Source of the DNA: Bacteroidota bacterium
GTDB taxonomy: Bacteria; Bacteroidota; Rhodothermia; Rhodothermales; UBA10348
Assembly: GCA_027620595.1 (NCBI GenBank)
Contig: JAQCDI010000083.1
Coordinates: 1-9,002, forward strand
Direction: 5' to 3'
DNA: 9,002 bases
In this document: positions 8,050-9,002 of the stretch, in pieces
Layout of the letters: each line of letters begins with the position of its first letter
Position numbering within the stretch: position 1 is the stretch's first letter
Made by a program: the position numbers and the translations under genes
The notes under the pieces: model-generated
Database searches by the model: none
Told to the model about the DNA's origin: nothing
The model's input: the letters and a program-made list of their open reading frames with translations, nothing else

Positions 8050-8514
8050 ATGCTCGAAGCGCTGACTGATTTCACGATCCCCGTCCTGCACCCGATCGTG
8101 GTGCATTTTCCGGTGGCGCTCGGTCTCAGCGCGCTCCTGTCGGCCGGCGTCTGGCTCGTGCGCAACCAGGACGCGTGGTGGAAATCCACCCTGTTGTTGA
8201 TTGGGCTGGCATTCCTGGGCGGTGTTCTGGCCCTCAGGACGGGCGAAGCCATGGAGGAACAGAGCGAGGGCGTGGCCATGGTGGACCGTTTCGTCCATCT
8301 GCACGAGGAACTGGCCGAGTGGTCCGTGTGGATCCTGGGCGCGGCATTCCTCGCCATGCTCGTGGCCCTCTGGATGGGTCGTCGGGATGTATCAAGCGCA
8401 GGCACACCCCTGCGCTGGCGTGCGGTGGTCTTCCTTGCCGTTTTGACGGCCGCCATTCTTCTCGGGCTGACCGGCCATGTCGGCGGCATCATGACCTGGG
8501 GCGTGCCTGTCTGA
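8050..8514 (+). CDS. DUF2231 family four-helix membrane protein
   Basis: An integral membrane protein of 154 residues with four predicted helices (about 14-36, 46-63, 90-108, 124-142). The family marks are visible: 'LHPIVVHFPVALG' at the start of helix 1 (His14, His19), 'HLHEELAEW' (His83, His85) before helix 3, and 'TGHVGG' (141-146) after helix 4. The conserved histidines near the membrane edge would suit haem or metal binding, and relatives are often found beside cytochrome or redox genes; no such gene lies in this window. The function of the family is not established. I start it at ATG 8050, which places helix 1 at the usual distance from the N-terminus. Much longer in-frame upstream sequence is antisense to sppA. 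No Shine-Dalgarno is visible. Confidence 0.85.
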   Translation: MLEALTDFTIPVLHPIVVHFPVALGLSALLSAGVWLVRNQDAWWKSTLLLIGLAFLGGVLALRTGEAMEEQSEGVAMVDRFVHLHEELAEWSVWILGAAFLAMLVALWMGRRDVSSAGTPLRWRAVVFLAVLTAAILLGLTGHVGGIMTWGVPV

Positions 8515-8669
8515 GGACTGGCCATTCCGGGGACGACAAGGGCGGCATGGGTTCGGGCGAACCGCGCACGCGGGTCTATTGCGGCTCCTGATGGTGATCA
8601 TTTTTGTGGACGATTGTTTTCCGAGTGCCCTCGCTTTGGGGCAGGGAACGTCGACAAATCGGGCGACAT

Positions 8670-8697
8670 CGTGCCACGCAGCCCATGGCACGCTTTT
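8670..8697 (+). terminator. Hairpin with short T-run, possible terminator
   Basis: CGTGCCA (8670-8676) and TGGCACG (8686-8692) form a perfect 7-base-pair stem with a 9-base loop, followed by C and TTTT (8694-8697). It could end transcription from the DUF2231 gene, or act as an attenuator if the next gene's promoter lies further upstream. The T-run is short, so the call is tentative. Confidence 0.4.
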
Positions 8698-8716
8698 GTA
8701 TAGGTGTTGGCCAGGG

Positions 8717-8753
8717 TCCGTTTCGCCCCCATCAACCAGAAACGGAAAGGTGA
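8717..8753 (+). promoter_or_regulatory. 5'-leader hairpin directly before the ribosome-binding site
   Basis: TCCGTTTC (8717-8724) and GAAACGGA (8739-8746) form a perfect 8-base-pair stem with a 14-base loop. The last paired base is adjacent to AAGGTG (8747-8752), a clear Shine-Dalgarno that lies 5 bases before ATG 8758. A stem touching the ribosome-binding site could affect initiation or protect the 5' end of the mRNA. The sequence fits no riboswitch class that I recognise. Confidence 0.5.
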
Positions 8754-8757
8754 CACC

Positions 8758-9002
8758 ATGACAACACGCTTCGATTCTCTTTTACGACGATTCTTCGGAC
8801 GCAGGGCCACCTTGGTGCCTGCCAAGGTGCCTGCCATGGTCCGATCGCTCGGCATTCTGGCCTTGACGGGTCTGACCGTCATGGCAATGTCACCAGACGT
8901 GGCCAACGCGCAACGTTCGAGCACCAGCCGGGGCTCAACGGAGCGCCAGGCCGAACGGGGTTCGTCCACGCGCTCGACCTCCAAGGGACGCTCCGGCGCC
9001 AA
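8758..9002 (+). CDS. Secreted Ser/Arg/Thr-rich low-complexity protein, 3' end beyond window
   Basis: Not recognised. Eighty-one residues are visible. From ATG 8758 the protein has a long, strongly basic N-region (RR at 10-11 and 15-16), a hydrophobic core at about 31-44 and a likely signal peptidase site after ANA (49-51), before Gln52. What follows is made almost only of Ser, Arg, Thr, Gly, Gln and Glu, a disordered basic region that may be the linker to a domain beyond the edge. A second in-frame ATG at 8836 (Met27) would give a more ordinary signal peptide of about 25 residues. Both starts have AAGGTG 5-6 bases upstream, so the start is undecided. If the first is used, the N-region is unusually long (about 29 residues). 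The leader upstream carries two hairpins, which suggests that expression is regulated. The reading frame is well supported by the signal sequence and the ribosome-binding sites. Confidence 0.7.
   Translation, partial: MTTRFDSLLRRFFGRRATLVPAKVPAMVRSLGILALTGLTVMAMSPDVANAQRSSTSRGSTERQAERGSSTRSTSKGRSGA
8808..8836 (+). repeat. Hairpin and 12-base-period repeat inside the N-region of the right-edge gene
   Basis: CACCTTGG (8808-8815) and CCAAGGTG (8822-8829) form a perfect 8-base-pair stem with a 6-base loop. Overlapping it, GGTGCCTGCCA occurs twice (8814-8824 and 8826-8836), 12 bases apart, and encodes the repeated Val-Pro-Ala at residues 20-22 and 24-26. The 3' arm contains AAGGTG (8824-8829), the ribosome-binding site for the internal ATG 8836, so folding would hide that site. 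Confidence 0.55.

Larger units (their letters stand above)
8515..8757 (+). other. Non-coding stretch upstream of the right-edge gene
   Basis: These 243 bases contain no credible gene. From left to right they hold: a short hairpin GGTTC-GGGC-GAACC (8550-8563) 36 bases after the DUF2231 stop, without a T-run; a locally AT-rich patch with TTTTT at 8601-8605; a perfect 7-base inverted repeat ending in TTTT (8670-8697); a TATAGG sequence (8699-8704) that could be a -10-like box but has no matching -35; and a perfect 8-base inverted repeat just before the next gene's ribosome-binding site. The composition suggests a real regulatory leader rather than decayed coding sequence. Confidence 0.5.

Noticed and set aside
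8589..8605. TGAT-GGTG-ATCA followed by TTTTT as a terminator
   Set aside because: The stem is only four base pairs and mostly A/T, too weak to end transcription by itself.
8579..8606. Possible Bacteroidota-type promoter: TTG (8579-8581) with CATTTTTG (8599-8606) 17 bases later
   Set aside because: The -7 box differs from TAnnTTTG at its first base and the upstream element is only three bases. It also lies about 150 bases before the next start. Too weak to list as a feature.
8579..8761. Short plus-strand frame of 60 codons in the intergenic region
   Set aside because: No ribosome-binding site and no recognisable sequence. It runs through both inverted repeats and overlaps the next gene's start in another frame.

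Overview
The window is a GC-rich (about 60% by eye) stretch of an ordinary bacterial chromosome. It carries six protein-coding genes, with no RNA gene, mobile element or CRISPR array that I can see. The lineage looks like Bacteroidota/Rhodothermota, with Rhodothermales-like bacteria the best guess. Three things point there: a DUF5117/DUF5118/DUF4953 zinc metalloprotease lipoprotein and a DUF4105 membrane protein, both typical of that group; an endonuclease III with the 'SYPNNKA' signature seen in Bacteroidota homologues; and weak or absent Shine-Dalgarno sequences before most genes. This is inference from family knowledge, not a phylogenetic result.

Layout. (1) Positions 1-3677, minus strand: a two-gene envelope operon. 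The DUF4105 membrane protein (3677-2454) comes first and, 4 bases later, the zinc metalloprotease lipoprotein (2449 to beyond the left edge; 816 residues visible). (2) Positions 3693-6066, plus strand: nth (endonuclease III, base-excision repair) and gpmI (cofactor-independent phosphoglycerate mutase, glycolysis), 7 bases apart and probably co-transcribed. The two operons diverge with only 15 bases between their start codons. (3) Positions 6136-7917, minus strand: sppA, the long two-domain signal peptide peptidase, convergent with gpmI. (4) Positions 8050-8514, plus strand: a small four-helix DUF2231 membrane protein, divergent from sppA. (5) Positions 8515-8757: a 243-base non-coding stretch with two perfect inverted repeats. 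(6) Position 8758 to the right edge: the start of a secreted, Ser/Arg/Thr-rich low-complexity protein.

Four of the six products are envelope proteins: DUF4105, metalloprotease, SppA and DUF2231. Nothing shows that they form one system. I see no convincing new multi-gene system. The most unusual signals are: the right-edge gene, which has two candidate start codons each with its own AAGGTG ribosome-binding site and each beside a perfect hairpin; a C-terminal extension of about 70 residues on endonuclease III containing a CPRCG knuckle; and the extremely tight divergent start at 3678-3692.
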